Positions 16,352 through 24,224 of a stretch of DNA of 24,856 nucleotides are shown here, piece by piece; within the stretch, counting starts at the first letter, position 1, and every line of letters begins with the position of its first letter. This DNA is from Chitinophagaceae bacterium. GTDB taxonomy: Bacteria > Bacteroidota > Bacteroidia > Chitinophagales > Chitinophagaceae. The notes under the pieces are model-generated. The model saw nothing but the letters and a program-made list of their open reading frames with translations. It searched no databases and was not told the origin of the DNA. The position numbers and the translations under genes are program-made. The DNA is taken from assembly GCA_947452875.1 (NCBI GenBank), contig CANGEZ010000005.1, forward strand, positions 1 to 24,856. Reading direction: 5' to 3'.

Positions 16352-16690
16352 TTATCGCTTGGCAATTTTATTACCGCTGTTTCTTTGTCTAGAACACTTA
16401 AACCGATCGATTGATTTTTCACGAAGAAAACTATGTTTTGTTTTGCGCGATTTCATTCTTTTTCGCCACATTTTAAAACTAGAAGGCAAAGAATTTTTTC
16501 GCATGAATTCAATAACGTCTTTCTCTTTTAAACCAAATTGAAACTCAATCGCTTCAAAAGGGGTTCGGTCTTCCCATGCCATCTGTATGATACGGTCTAT
16601 GTCTTCATCAATAATGCCTGATGAATCAGAAACATAATTTTTAATAACAGTTGGTAAACTATTAACTGTATTTAATTTTTCGTCAACCAT
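16352..16690 (-). CDS. DUF2805 / TIGR03643 family protein
   Basis: Small basic protein of 112 aa. The core DRIIQMAWEDRTPFEAIEFQ followed by FGLKEKDVIEFMRKN and PSSFKMWRKRMKSRKTKH (about residues 22-80) is the signature of the DUF2805 (TIGR03643) family, found in Bacteroidota and some Proteobacteria, often beside cryptochromes. The arrangement of helices looks like a helix-turn-helix fold (inference), and the C-terminus is rich in Lys and Arg. The function is unknown. The start ATG at 16690 lies inside the last codons of the cryptochrome-DASH gene (19-bp overlap), and the AlkB-like gene follows after 16 bp, so it is an internal gene of the photorepair operon. Confidence 0.85.
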   Translation of the reverse strand: MVDEKLNTVNSLPTVIKNYVSDSSGIIDEDIDRIIQMAWEDRTPFEAIEFQFGLKEKDVIEFMRKNSLPSSFKMWRKRMKSRKTKHSFLREKSIDRFKCSRQRNSGNKIAKR

Positions 16691-17967
16691 AAATTTCTAA
16701 AAGATTTATTTTTATCGTAATCATTCGCCTGCTTTTCAACATTGAATATACTCACTCCTCTCGGATTATTACCTACGCCGGCTATATAAGCCCAATTGCA
16801 CCAATTGCTCGCAACATCATAATCAATTAACTGCTCTTCAAAATAGGCAGCTCCATATCGCCAATCCAATTTCAAATCATGACATAAATAACTGGCAACA
16901 TTTTGTCTCCCTCGGTTACTCATGAATCCGGTTTGTTTCAATTCAATCATATTGGCATTGATGAAATCATTTTCCGTCTGACCCGTTTTCCATTTTTCAA
17001 ATAAAGTCGTTTCATGATTATTTTTTGCAACTTTCTGTTTGTTGATTCCATTCGATGTAAAGAAATGAGTCGGATATTTTCGCATCATAAAATAAAAATA
17101 ATCTCTCCATATCAATTCAAATATCAACCAATAAGTTGATTCATTGGCAACATGTAAAGACTCATATTTTTTAATCTCATGATAAATCATTTTAGGAGAG
17201 ATACAACCTAATGCCAACCAGGGAGAAAACTTAGAAGAATAATTTTCACCAATCATACCATTTCTGGTTTCTTTATACGTGGCTATCGCATGGGTTTCTG
17301 AGAGATATTGATTCACTCTTTCATTTCCAGCAGACTCGCCTCCTTTGAATGGATAAGCTGCCCGGCAATCAAATAAATAATTTTCCAATCCTAGTTCAGG
17401 CAATGTAGGGACAAGTAATATTTCAATTGGTGGAGATGTAATAGTTGACGGCGAAGGAAAACTTTTTCTCACTTTAGCCTCTTTTTCTGTTCGTTTTCTA
17501 AAATCTGTAAATACATCAGGAATAGTTTTTGTTGTAAATGGCAAATCATCTGGATGGTATAAAGTTGTTGTCTCAAAAGTTTCAAGCGTTGTATTTATTT
17601 TCTTTAATTCGGTTTCAACTTTGGATTGTGTAACCAATTCTTCATGCCCAACTTGTTTCTTAGCAAATACTTTTTGTGCGTTATATTTTTCTGCAAGTTT
17701 ATAGATTTCTGTTTCAGGACTTCCTTTTACAACTATCAATCCTGATCCCATTTCACGCAAACTTTTTTCAAGATCAGCCAATGATTCCAATAAAAATTGT
17801 GCTCTGAAATTGCCAGTTTTTTTAAAGCCAAATTCAGTAATTTGAAAATGTTTTTCATCTACACAATAAACAGGAATAATCTCATCACTTTCATGAATCG
17901 CCTGAACCAACGTCTCATTATCATACAATCGTAAATCTGTTGTAAACCAAACAATCGATCTTTTCAT
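16672..17967 (-). CDS. Cryptochrome-DASH / photolyase-family flavoprotein
   Basis: FAD-binding protein of 431 aa, a normal length for cry-DASH. The N-terminal photolyase alpha/beta domain begins SIVWFTTDLRLYDNETLVQA and should hold an antenna cofactor. The C-terminal helical FAD domain includes FKGGESAGNERVNQYL (about 207-222), SSKFSPWLALGCISP (about 244-258), FELIWRDYFYFMM (about 283-295) and the highly conserved GRQNVASYLCHDLKLDWRYG (about 353-372), then YDVASNWCNWAYIAGVGNNP (about 383-402). Cry-DASH proteins repair cyclobutane dimers mainly in single-stranded DNA and may signal. The start ATG follows the stop codon of the FeS photolyase gene without any gap, and the end overlaps the DUF2805 gene. 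Confidence 0.93.
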   Translation of the reverse strand: MKRSIVWFTTDLRLYDNETLVQAIHESDEIIPVYCVDEKHFQITEFGFKKTGNFRAQFLLESLADLEKSLREMGSGLIVVKGSPETEIYKLAEKYNAQKVFAKKQVGHEELVTQSKVETELKKINTTLETFETTTLYHPDDLPFTTKTIPDVFTDFRKRTEKEAKVRKSFPSPSTITSPPIEILLVPTLPELGLENYLFDCRAAYPFKGGESAGNERVNQYLSETHAIATYKETRNGMIGENYSSKFSPWLALGCISPKMIYHEIKKYESLHVANESTYWLIFELIWRDYFYFMMRKYPTHFFTSNGINKQKVAKNNHETTLFEKWKTGQTENDFINANMIELKQTGFMSNRGRQNVASYLCHDLKLDWRYGAAYFEEQLIDYDVASNWCNWAYIAGVGNNPRGVSIFNVEKQANDYDKNKSFRNLWLTKN

Positions 17968-19515
17968 TTATAGCTCGTTGATATGTTTTAAATAATAATG
18001 AGCTTGTTCTAACATCTCGTTTCTAGTTTCCTCATTCATTTTTCTCCATACGTTATACATCATGCCTATGCGTGGATTGATGGCGAGCTTATTTTCATGC
18101 CTATGATAAAAGTTCCAATACAAGCTATTAAACGGACAAGCCTTCTCTCCTATTTTTTTATTTTTATCATAATAACACCCTGAACAATAGCTGCTCATTT
18201 TGTTGATGTAAGCGGCGGTACTCACATAAGGCTTTGTACCTACAATACCTCCATCCGCAAACTGACTCATGCCTCTGGTGTTGGTGATTTCCACCCATTC
18301 AAATGCATCAATATAAATACCTAAATACCAGGCATCCACTTCATCAGGATGAATGCCAGCTAGCAGTGCGAAGTTACCGGTTACCATTAAACGCTGTATA
18401 TGATGTGCGTATGCAAAATCAAGTGATTGATGAATGGCATCTTTCAGACAATTCATTTTTGTTTCGCCAGTCCAAAACCATTTTGGCAATTTTGCATCAT
18501 GCTCAAAATAATTAAGTGAAGCGTATTCAGGTATCTTCAACCAATAAATACCACGCATGTATTCGCGCCATCCGATGATTTGTCTGACAAACCCTTCTAA
18601 TTGATGAAATGCTATTTCTTCTGGATTTTTATTATACGCTACAATTGCTTTATCAATGACTTCTTGGGGAGAAATCAATTTAATATTCATTGAAAACGAC
18701 AATCTCGAATGATAAACAGACCACTCATTCGGTGCCATAGCATCCTGGAAGGTTCCAAATAATTGTAAACAGTTAGTTGTAAAAAAATCAAGCAATTCCA
18801 ATGACTGCTTTCTATTTATTGGCCAGATGAAATTCTTGCTGTTAACGTTTCCAATTGTTTTGATCTTTGATGTTATAATTTCAGTTTCAATTTCAGTAAC
18901 ATCATTGGAAAACACAAAAGGAATAATCGGCTTGTGTGCCTTGGGTAATTTTTGGCGATTGTCCTCATCAAAATTCCATTTACCATGCAATGGTTTGCTT
19001 TCATTATCAATTAGCACTTTGTGTTTCTTTCTCATGTAGCGATAGAAAGTCTCCATCAGGTAAGTCTTTTTACCATCAAACAAATCTCCTAATTCATTTC
19101 TTGAACTGTAAAAATGTTCAGTGTCATAAACTTTAGTTGGAATAATTAATTTTTGAGTGAAAGCTTTCAAGTGCTCATCTACTCTGTATTCGTCAGGCAA
19201 CAGGTATTCAAACTGTGTGAATTTGTATTTATCTATTAATGACAAAATATTCTCATCAAATCGATGAAGGTTATTTTCATCATTCAAATGAATATAAATG
19301 ACATCATGATGTTGTTGTTGTAATTCTTTTGCAAAATCTTGCATGGCAGCAAAAATGCCAATAACTTTTTGAATATGATGTTTGGCGTAATCTGTTTCAC
19401 TTTTGATTTCCATCAAAACGTAAGTAACATTACTATCTACTGTTGCAAACCAACTGTGATTGATATTCAGCTGATCTCCAAGTATTAGTCTGAGTGTTTT
19501 ATTTTTAATGGACAT
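17968..19515 (-). CDS. phrB: FeS-type (6-4) photolyase / PhrB-like cryptochrome
   Basis: Iron-sulfur bacterial cryptochrome/photolyase of 515 aa; family members repair (6-4) photoproducts in light using FAD, a 6,7-dimethyl-8-ribityllumazine antenna and a 4Fe-4S cluster. The N-terminus LRLILGDQLNINHSWF is typical of the antenna domain. FAD-domain motifs include LFGTFQDAMAP (about 252-262), HSRLSFSMNIKLISP (about 269-283), VRQIIGWREYMRGIYW (about 310-325) and YAHHIQRLMVTGNFALL (about 369-385). The four cluster cysteines are present at 356, 444, 447 and 460, the same spacing as 350, 438, 441 and 454 of the Agrobacterium PhrB. The start codon abuts the stop codon of the DUF2256 gene, and the stop abuts the start of cry-DASH. 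Confidence 0.93.
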   Translation of the reverse strand: MSIKNKTLRLILGDQLNINHSWFATVDSNVTYVLMEIKSETDYAKHHIQKVIGIFAAMQDFAKELQQQHHDVIYIHLNDENNLHRFDENILSLIDKYKFTQFEYLLPDEYRVDEHLKAFTQKLIIPTKVYDTEHFYSSRNELGDLFDGKKTYLMETFYRYMRKKHKVLIDNESKPLHGKWNFDEDNRQKLPKAHKPIIPFVFSNDVTEIETEIITSKIKTIGNVNSKNFIWPINRKQSLELLDFFTTNCLQLFGTFQDAMAPNEWSVYHSRLSFSMNIKLISPQEVIDKAIVAYNKNPEEIAFHQLEGFVRQIIGWREYMRGIYWLKIPEYASLNYFEHDAKLPKWFWTGETKMNCLKDAIHQSLDFAYAHHIQRLMVTGNFALLAGIHPDEVDAWYLGIYIDAFEWVEITNTRGMSQFADGGIVGTKPYVSTAAYINKMSSYCSGCYYDKNKKIGEKACPFNSLYWNFYHRHENKLAINPRIGMMYNVWRKMNEETRNEMLEQAHYYLKHINEL

Positions 19516-19653
19516 TTATCTTTTGTTTCTGCATTTATCACTGCAATATTTTACTTCATTCCAGTTCTTCTCCCATTTTTTTCTCCAGGTGAAAGGCCTG
19601 TTGCAGGTCAAGCAAATTTTAGTAGGGAGATTTTCTTTTTTGATATTTTTCAT
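19516..19653 (-). CDS. DUF2256 zinc-ribbon-like mini-protein
   Basis: A 45-aa protein, MKNIKKENLPTKICLTCNRP followed by FTWRKKWEKNWNEVKYC and SDKCRNKR. This is the DUF2256 family: CxxC...(R)PF-x-WRKKW...VKYCSdxC. The four cysteines (14, 17, 37, 41) would bind one zinc ion. The role is unknown, but DUF2256 genes are recurrent neighbours of photolyase and cryptochrome genes. The ATG overlaps the stop of the flavin reductase by one base (TAATG), and its own stop abuts the ATG of the FeS photolyase, so translation is tightly coupled on both sides. Confidence 0.92.
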   Translation of the reverse strand: MKNIKKENLPTKICLTCNRPFTWRKKWEKNWNEVKYCSDKCRNKR

Positions 19654-20291
19654 TAGATTTCAATTGCAGTTATGTCCGGTTTAGCATAAGAAAGTCTGGC
19701 GATTTTTTCTGTATTATGATAACTATCTAATCCTGAAATGGCGATTGTCTCTGCCATTTCAATGTCAATAGCACCATCAGACAATAAACAAAATTCTGGA
19801 AGAATTACTTCAACAACTTTTCCAATCACTAAAATGGTTCCGTTGATTTTTAATTCATGTTTTTCAACAAATTCCAAACCATATTTAATCTGACTTTCTT
19901 TTACAAAAGGCGCTTTGAATTCATTTAAATATTCAGTAGTTAAACCGGTGGCATCAAATTCTGAAATATCTTTTGGATAACGAGCTGAGGTTTGGTGAGC
20001 TTGTTTATAAATCGACTTGTTGATGTGATTAATGGTAAAACAATTTGTTGCTAGAATATTTTCAAAAGTGTGTCTGTCAACAGAATCTGGTCTGTTTACA
20101 AACCCCACCAGCGCAGGATTGGAGCCCAAATGAATGACAGAACTGAAAATAGCAAGATTGGTATTGTAATTATTATCAATAGTACCAATCAAAGAAGCAC
20201 TTTTAAAACCGGAGAGAGAATTCATAAAAGCCGCTCTTTTTCTGGATTCCATATTGAGGATATCTCTGCTAGAGAAATGAATGGTAGGCAT
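19653..20291 (-). CDS. Flavin reductase-like FMN-binding protein
   Basis: Flavin-binding split-barrel protein of 212 aa from ATG 20291; the frame extends 10 codons further to a TTG at 20321, but MPTIHFSSRDILNMESRKRA is the typical family start. Characteristic stretches are KSASLIGTIDNNYNTNLAIF and HLGSNPALVGFVNRP, then ENILATNCFTINHIN, which shape the flavin pocket in the DIM6/NTAB-type reductases. Proteins of this family use NAD(P)H to reduce free FMN/FAD or act on small substrates. It is the first gene of a tightly packed operon with two flavin-dependent photolyase-family proteins, so a supply of reduced flavin is an attractive but unproven role. The TAATG junction couples it to the DUF2256 gene. 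Confidence 0.85.
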   Translation of the reverse strand: MPTIHFSSRDILNMESRKRAAFMNSLSGFKSASLIGTIDNNYNTNLAIFSSVIHLGSNPALVGFVNRPDSVDRHTFENILATNCFTINHINKSIYKQAHQTSARYPKDISEFDATGLTTEYLNEFKAPFVKESQIKYGLEFVEKHELKINGTILVIGKVVEVILPEFCLLSDGAIDIEMAETIAISGLDSYHNTEKIARLSYAKPDITAIEI

Positions 20292-20392
20292 TGAAAATGT
20301 TTTAATATATTTCAATAACAATCCAATGTGGAATTTGTTTTTAGTGATTAATAATTCTACAATTTCTCTACCCGAAAAAACGGAATATAATG

Positions 20393-21700
20393 CTATAGTT
20401 TTTCAATCTTTTTTAAAAGTGCTTCTGTTTCACTGACATCTATACCAAATCTTTTTCCAACTATAATAGCATTTTCAGCATTGATCTTAGCCTCGGTTTT
20501 ATTCTTGAGTTTATATAATAAGGCAGCGTAAGTATCCCATGGCTCGTATACTATTGATTCACCATAGGCTGCGATTAAATCGGGATCATTCTCGTTAATT
20601 GGTGTAGATGTCAAATCACCGGATAGTGCCCAATCAAAAGTTTTTTTGTAAAAAGCCATGTATTTATCCATCCAACCAACAGCTTTTTCAAGAAGATTTT
20701 TATTGTTAGTATTAAGATATAGATTCCAGCAGATTTCATTTGTGTTTGTAAAAAATACAAATCGGTCTCCATCTTTTAATGCCAAATTGCAATAGGCTTT
20801 CCAGTTTTTTTGTTGACCGTAATAAGCCATTTTCAATTTAAAAACTGATCTTTCATTAAACCCTTTGATATTGTTTTTAACAGCTACATTCAAGATATCC
20901 TCTACATCTTTGATTGTTTTATCTGGATTAATTCCATAAGTTTGAATGGTAGTGGAAATTACTTCGGAAATAAAATTATCAGGATTCATGAATTTACCAC
21001 CACTTGAATATTTTTTCCTGAATTCATCCAAATGATTTATAACATATTGAATTTCTCTGTTGTCATAACTTCTAAGAAATGTAGAAATCAATTCCCAGTT
21101 GCTTTCATAGATTAAATCACTTTCTTTTTGATTGGAAAAATATTTATCAATCACTTCGTCATAAGGCATACATGCTGCGCTTAATTTTTTAATATAGCTG
21201 ATTGCCGCATTTGGATCATCAGGATTGTTTTGATAGTTTTTTTCAATTTTAGAAAAACTATTTTGAGAAGACTCCGCATCTAGACTGAATTTCATAAAAG
21301 CATTGGCATCCATATAACCGGCACCTCTGTGAATGACAACACCATCTCCATCCAAAAATAATAAACTAGGAAAACAGCCTATCTTGTAATTATTTGCCAA
21401 TGTTAAACCCTCCCCTTTTTCCATATCAAAAGAACAACTGATGAAATGGTCGTTTAAATATTTTACAACCGAATCATTGGTAAATGTTTCTCTAACCATT
21501 CTTTTACAAGGACCACACCAGCTTGTATAGCAATCCATAAAAATCAGCTTATTTTCTTTGTTTGCTTTTGACTTTATTTGAGAAAAAGAACTTTTTTCAA
21601 ATTTGATTTCATTGGATTGTGAATGGGCTAATATTATGATAACTGAGAAACAAAAACTAAGGATTGGTTTTGCAATAATGTCGAATGGTTTCATTAGCAT
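20393..21700 (-). CDS. Secreted thioredoxin-fold protein
   Basis: A 435-aa exported protein. The N-terminus has a hydrophobic stretch PILSFCFSVIIILAHSQS, a signal peptide with a probable cut near AHSQ. The thioredoxin-like domain (about 35-145) carries WCGPC (Cys62, Cys65) after LIFMDCYTS, and the cis-Pro loop is GCFPSLLFLDGDG. It resembles the thioredoxin_7/DUF255-like proteins common in Bacteroidota. The remaining 290 residues are helical with Asn- and Lys-rich segments reminiscent of TPR-like repeats and show no known motif. It lies 101 bp upstream of the flavin reductase on the same strand and may or may not share its transcript. It is the last backbone-like gene before the repeat-flanked accessory region. 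Confidence 0.85.
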   Translation of the reverse strand: MLMKPFDIIAKPILSFCFSVIIILAHSQSNEIKFEKSSFSQIKSKANKENKLIFMDCYTSWCGPCKRMVRETFTNDSVVKYLNDHFISCSFDMEKGEGLTLANNYKIGCFPSLLFLDGDGVVIHRGAGYMDANAFMKFSLDAESSQNSFSKIEKNYQNNPDDPNAAISYIKKLSAACMPYDEVIDKYFSNQKESDLIYESNWELISTFLRSYDNREIQYVINHLDEFRKKYSSGGKFMNPDNFISEVISTTIQTYGINPDKTIKDVEDILNVAVKNNIKGFNERSVFKLKMAYYGQQKNWKAYCNLALKDGDRFVFFTNTNEICWNLYLNTNNKNLLEKAVGWMDKYMAFYKKTFDWALSGDLTSTPINENDPDLIAAYGESIVYEPWDTYAALLYKLKNKTEAKINAENAIIVGKRFGIDVSETEALLKKIEKL

Positions 21701-22280
21701 AAATTTTTAATTTAGGAACGACAAGTTTTCTTTCAATAAATTTCAATTTTGAACAAAATGAAGATAGAATATATTTTAATAATATTCAGAAATTAAGTAA
21801 ATATTTACACAGACAGAATAAAGCCATATAATAAAATTCAAACTTTTTCTTTTGATGTTACGTTATACTACTTTCCGATACAAAACTTTAAAACCCTTAC
21901 CAGTAAAGGTTTTCAGAGGCGAGGTACAAATGGGATATAGGTATAAAAAGTAATAGAGGGTGGTTTTGAGGGGGTGGTGAAATAACCGGTAAAGTCGCTT
22001 TTAAGAAAAAAAATCCATTTCGAATTGTCAAGGATTTCTTGATAGTTCAAGCAAATAAAACAATTTATTCATCCATTATAAGAATAGAATTTTTTGCACA
22101 TTTCGTTGTGCATTTTTATATTTAATATGCATATCAAAATGTGCATGTTATACCTTTTTTACTCAAATATCAGCCAATACAAACAAGGGCAAAAATTACA
22201 CCCGTTTATTGAACAAAGGCAATTTTTATGAATTTTTACGCTCGTCTAAAATGAGACTCAGTAGCAAAAAAAACTTTCAG
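21701..22280. other. Intergenic region holding repeat copy R1
   Basis: 580 bases between the thioredoxin-like gene and abiEii. It contains repeat R1 (21863-22004, listed separately). Between R1 and abiEii there is a 6-bp stem TGCACA/TGTGCA with a 6-base loop at about 22096-22113 and a third copy of the same half-site nearby (ATGTGCAT). After the abiEii stop the minus strand shows a weak hairpin followed by a long T run, a possible terminator. No supportable ORF is present. Confidence 0.5.
21863..22004 (-). repeat. Direct repeat copy R1 (putative att site with MnmE tail)
   Basis: 142 bp, about 87% identical (17 mismatches and two single-base gaps by eye) to R2 at 24074-24217, in the same orientation, 2,211 bp apart. 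On the minus strand 21885-21868 reads TTT TGT ATC GGA AAG TAG, that is FCIGK-stop, the invariant C-terminal tail of MnmE. Next to it lies a dyad at 21890-21913: arms AAAACCCTTAC and GTAAAGGTTTT around a central CA, 10 of 11 pairs matching. A GGTACA motif at 21923-21928 and two degenerate copies follow, as expected of arm-type recombinase sites. It separates the backbone from the abiE module. Confidence 0.8.
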
Positions 22281-23300
22281 TTATAGTTTTTGATTAAATC
22301 GTTCCTGGATTTTGTTTGCCGTCTTCATTATTTCTGAAAATGTCGGCACATTACCATACATCATTTCCTTGATCATGTCTTCATAGTCATTCTGCAATGC
22401 AGTTGATACGGATGCTGATGGGATAATTGAAATACGACCAATACAAAGGGTATTGTAATCAAAATGCCTGAGTCTAGAATATGATATTCTATGCTCAATG
22501 ATGTCCTCAATAAATTGATTGTTATCTAATGCTTTTGAATATTCTGGCAACTGATAAATCCGAAATAAATCATAATAATGGCGAGACATTCTGTATGTCC
22601 TCATTTTACTTTCATCTTCACGATTATATTCTTCATGCAACAACAAGATTTTTTCAATTAGTGTTCTATTAGGTTGAATAGTCGTTACCGGAAATGTTTC
22701 CTCTCCATAAATCTCATTGGGAAAATAATGATTTAATAAGGTATGCATTTGCCGGCTATCATTAGGTTCTCTCTGCGAACGAACACTAAATTCAATTTTT
22801 ACTCTATCCGGCAAATAGGGATTGGGATCATACAAAGACTTATAATTTACATAAATTGTTTGTGGATCTGTATCAGGCATATCTGCTTTTATAGCTTCCA
22901 CTTCAATAGAATAATGTTGCTCAGAAATTTTTAGTTTTACAAACTGTTCTTTAAGTTTATTTGTAATCTCATTGCTTGTAAATAAACATCCTGTTCTCCT
23001 TAACTGCTCTACATATGTTTTTGAAGGATTGTCAATGTACTTTTTTCCAAATGCTTCTGAACTTAAGGCAATATCAATATCTTCTGAAAATCGATCTATT
23101 ATTCCCCACCCTTTACTTAATGAGGTTCCACCCTTGAATGCAAAGTATGGCGCATACTTTGAAGTAAATAATAATTGCAATACAAGCGTTACCCACCAAT
23201 CTTTTTCAATAGCCTTTGGGGTAATTCCAGACTTTATTGAAGCTTGATTTAATGATGTTCGTCGAGAATCATCATCCAATTTATGAAGCCAACCAATCAT
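22281..23300 (-). CDS. abiEii: AbiEii/AbiGii-family nucleotidyltransferase toxin
   Basis: A 339-aa toxin of the DUF1814 nucleotidyltransferase group, the second gene of a type IV-like toxin-antitoxin and phage-abortive-infection module. The nucleotidyltransferase motif is FKGGTSLSKGW (about 55-65) followed by RFSEDIDIAL (about 70-79), with metal-binding Asp74 and Asp76. A further family motif is RTLIEKILLLHEE (about 214-226), and RHYYDLFRI follows. The C-terminal MMYGNVPTFSEIM is typical. It overlaps the antitoxin gene by 4 bp (ATGA), showing translational coupling. The module sits between direct repeats R1 and R2. Confidence 0.9.
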   Translation of the reverse strand: MIGWLHKLDDDSRRTSLNQASIKSGITPKAIEKDWWVTLVLQLLFTSKYAPYFAFKGGTSLSKGWGIIDRFSEDIDIALSSEAFGKKYIDNPSKTYVEQLRRTGCLFTSNEITNKLKEQFVKLKISEQHYSIEVEAIKADMPDTDPQTIYVNYKSLYDPNPYLPDRVKIEFSVRSQREPNDSRQMHTLLNHYFPNEIYGEETFPVTTIQPNRTLIEKILLLHEEYNREDESKMRTYRMSRHYYDLFRIYQLPEYSKALDNNQFIEDIIEHRISYSRLRHFDYNTLCIGRISIIPSASVSTALQNDYEDMIKEMMYGNVPTFSEIMKTANKIQERFNQKL

Positions 23301-23908
23301 ATCTTTTGATTTATAAAATTCTTAATAACGAAATCACTTATTCTTGCAGGTGCTAATTTTAAATCATGCTTTAATTTTTTTTCATCCTCTTTTTTAAGCA
23401 AGTTGATTATTTTATTTATATCCGATTCTGAAAGATTATCTAAGTCCAACTCTTCTAAACCCAAAAAAAGCAAACTGGTGATTGTACCAATCATTGCTAA
23501 TTTTTTAGTGGTAGTTGGTTGAAACACAATTGAGCTTTTCCCAAGGGAGATATTTTTTTTAGTACCATTGGTTAGATATACCATTTTCATAGGTACTTGA
23601 GTTGAAAGACCAATTTTATTTAAAGCATATTGACCGGTAGGCATGATTTTGACATGATCTTTTTTAGCCAAGGTCACCGCAATCTCTTCCATAGAAGGAA
23701 GTACATCCCCAAATAATTTATCGTGAATTGGTGTCGCATAAATACCTTGCCCCATCCGTACAAGTACTTTTTGCTCTACCAATCGAGAGAGCGCTTTTCT
23801 TATAGCAGTAGAGGTTCCTAAGTCCTTAAAATCAGATGGAAGAAAAATCTGCCCTGGCTTTGCGCGTTTAACCTTTGCTTCAATTTGGCTATTTATAGAT
23901 TCATTCAT
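23297..23908 (-). CDS. abiEi: DUF6088 / AbiEi-type antitoxin and transcriptional autorepressor
   Basis: Antitoxin partner of 203 aa. The start is set at ATG 23908, where MNESINSQIEAKVKRAKPGQ begins the typical DUF6088 N-terminus; the frame runs 16 codons further up without a better start. Residues about 15-65 form a winged helix: GQIFLPSDF, STAIRKALSRLVEQKVLVRM and GQGIYATP. The C-terminal part (about 75-200) matches the AbiEi_3-like domain that opposes the toxin. AbiEi proteins repress their own promoter by binding inverted repeats, and two such repeats lie over and above this start. The gene overlaps abiEii by 4 bp. Confidence 0.88.
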   Translation of the reverse strand: MNESINSQIEAKVKRAKPGQIFLPSDFKDLGTSTAIRKALSRLVEQKVLVRMGQGIYATPIHDKLFGDVLPSMEEIAVTLAKKDHVKIMPTGQYALNKIGLSTQVPMKMVYLTNGTKKNISLGKSSIVFQPTTTKKLAMIGTITSLLFLGLEELDLDNLSESDINKIINLLKKEDEKKLKHDLKLAPARISDFVIKNFINQKI

Positions 23909-23980
23909 GTCACAAATATACATATTTTTGTGACATAATAAAATAATATTTGTCACAATTATTAAAATTTAAGTGACAAA
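23907..23980 (-). promoter_or_regulatory. Paired inverted-repeat operators of the abiE operon
   Basis: Two inverted repeats built from one half-site. The first, 23907-23936, has perfect 10-bp arms ATGTCACAAA and TTTGTGACAT with a 10-base spacer and overlaps the abiEi start codon. The second has TTTGTCAC (23949-23956) and GTGACAAA (23973-23980) with a 16-base spacer. On the minus strand TAGATTTG (23984-23977) and TATATTTG (23919-23912 region) both match the -7 consensus TAnnTTTG and lie within these sites. Binding of AbiEi here would block the promoter and the start. Confidence 0.7.
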
Positions 23981-24073
23981 TCTACTAAACGCCAAATACT
24001 AAAAAAAGATTATCCTGTCGATTTTTGCTTTAATAAAAGAGGGTAGAAAAATTATACATATTATATATTATCA

Positions 24074-24217
24074 TTATATCATTTGCCGATACAAAACATT
24101 AAAACCCTTGCCAGTAAAGGTTTTCAGGGGCGGGGTACAAATGAGGTACAGGAATAAAAAGTAAATAGAGTGTGGATTTGAGGGCGTGGTGAAATAACCA
24201 GTAAACTCGCTTTTTAA
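24074..24217 (-). repeat. Direct repeat copy R2 (putative att site with MnmE tail)
   Basis: 144 bp, the second copy of R1. On the minus strand 24096-24079 reads TTT TGT ATC GGC AAA TGA, again FCIGK-stop; compared with R1 the Gly and Lys codons and the stop codon differ but the peptide does not. The dyad is at 24101-24124 (arms AAAACCCTTGC and GTAAAGGTTTT around CA); inside it only one base differs from R1, in the centre. Two perfect GGTACA motifs lie at 24134-24139 and 24145-24150, 11 bp apart. The right end comes within 8 bp of the stop codon of the next toxin gene, and the left end abuts the abiE promoter region. Confidence 0.8.
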
Positions 24218-24224
24218 TCAAAAA

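Noticed and set aside
21863..24217. Repeats R1/R2 as ends of an insertion sequence or composite transposon.
   Set aside because: They contain no transposase, have no terminal inverted repeats, and are direct repeats with an internal dyad and gene tail, which fits att sites better.
21863..24217. R1/R2 as part of a CRISPR array.
   Set aside because: Only two copies, over 140 bp long and 2.2 kb apart with genes between them.
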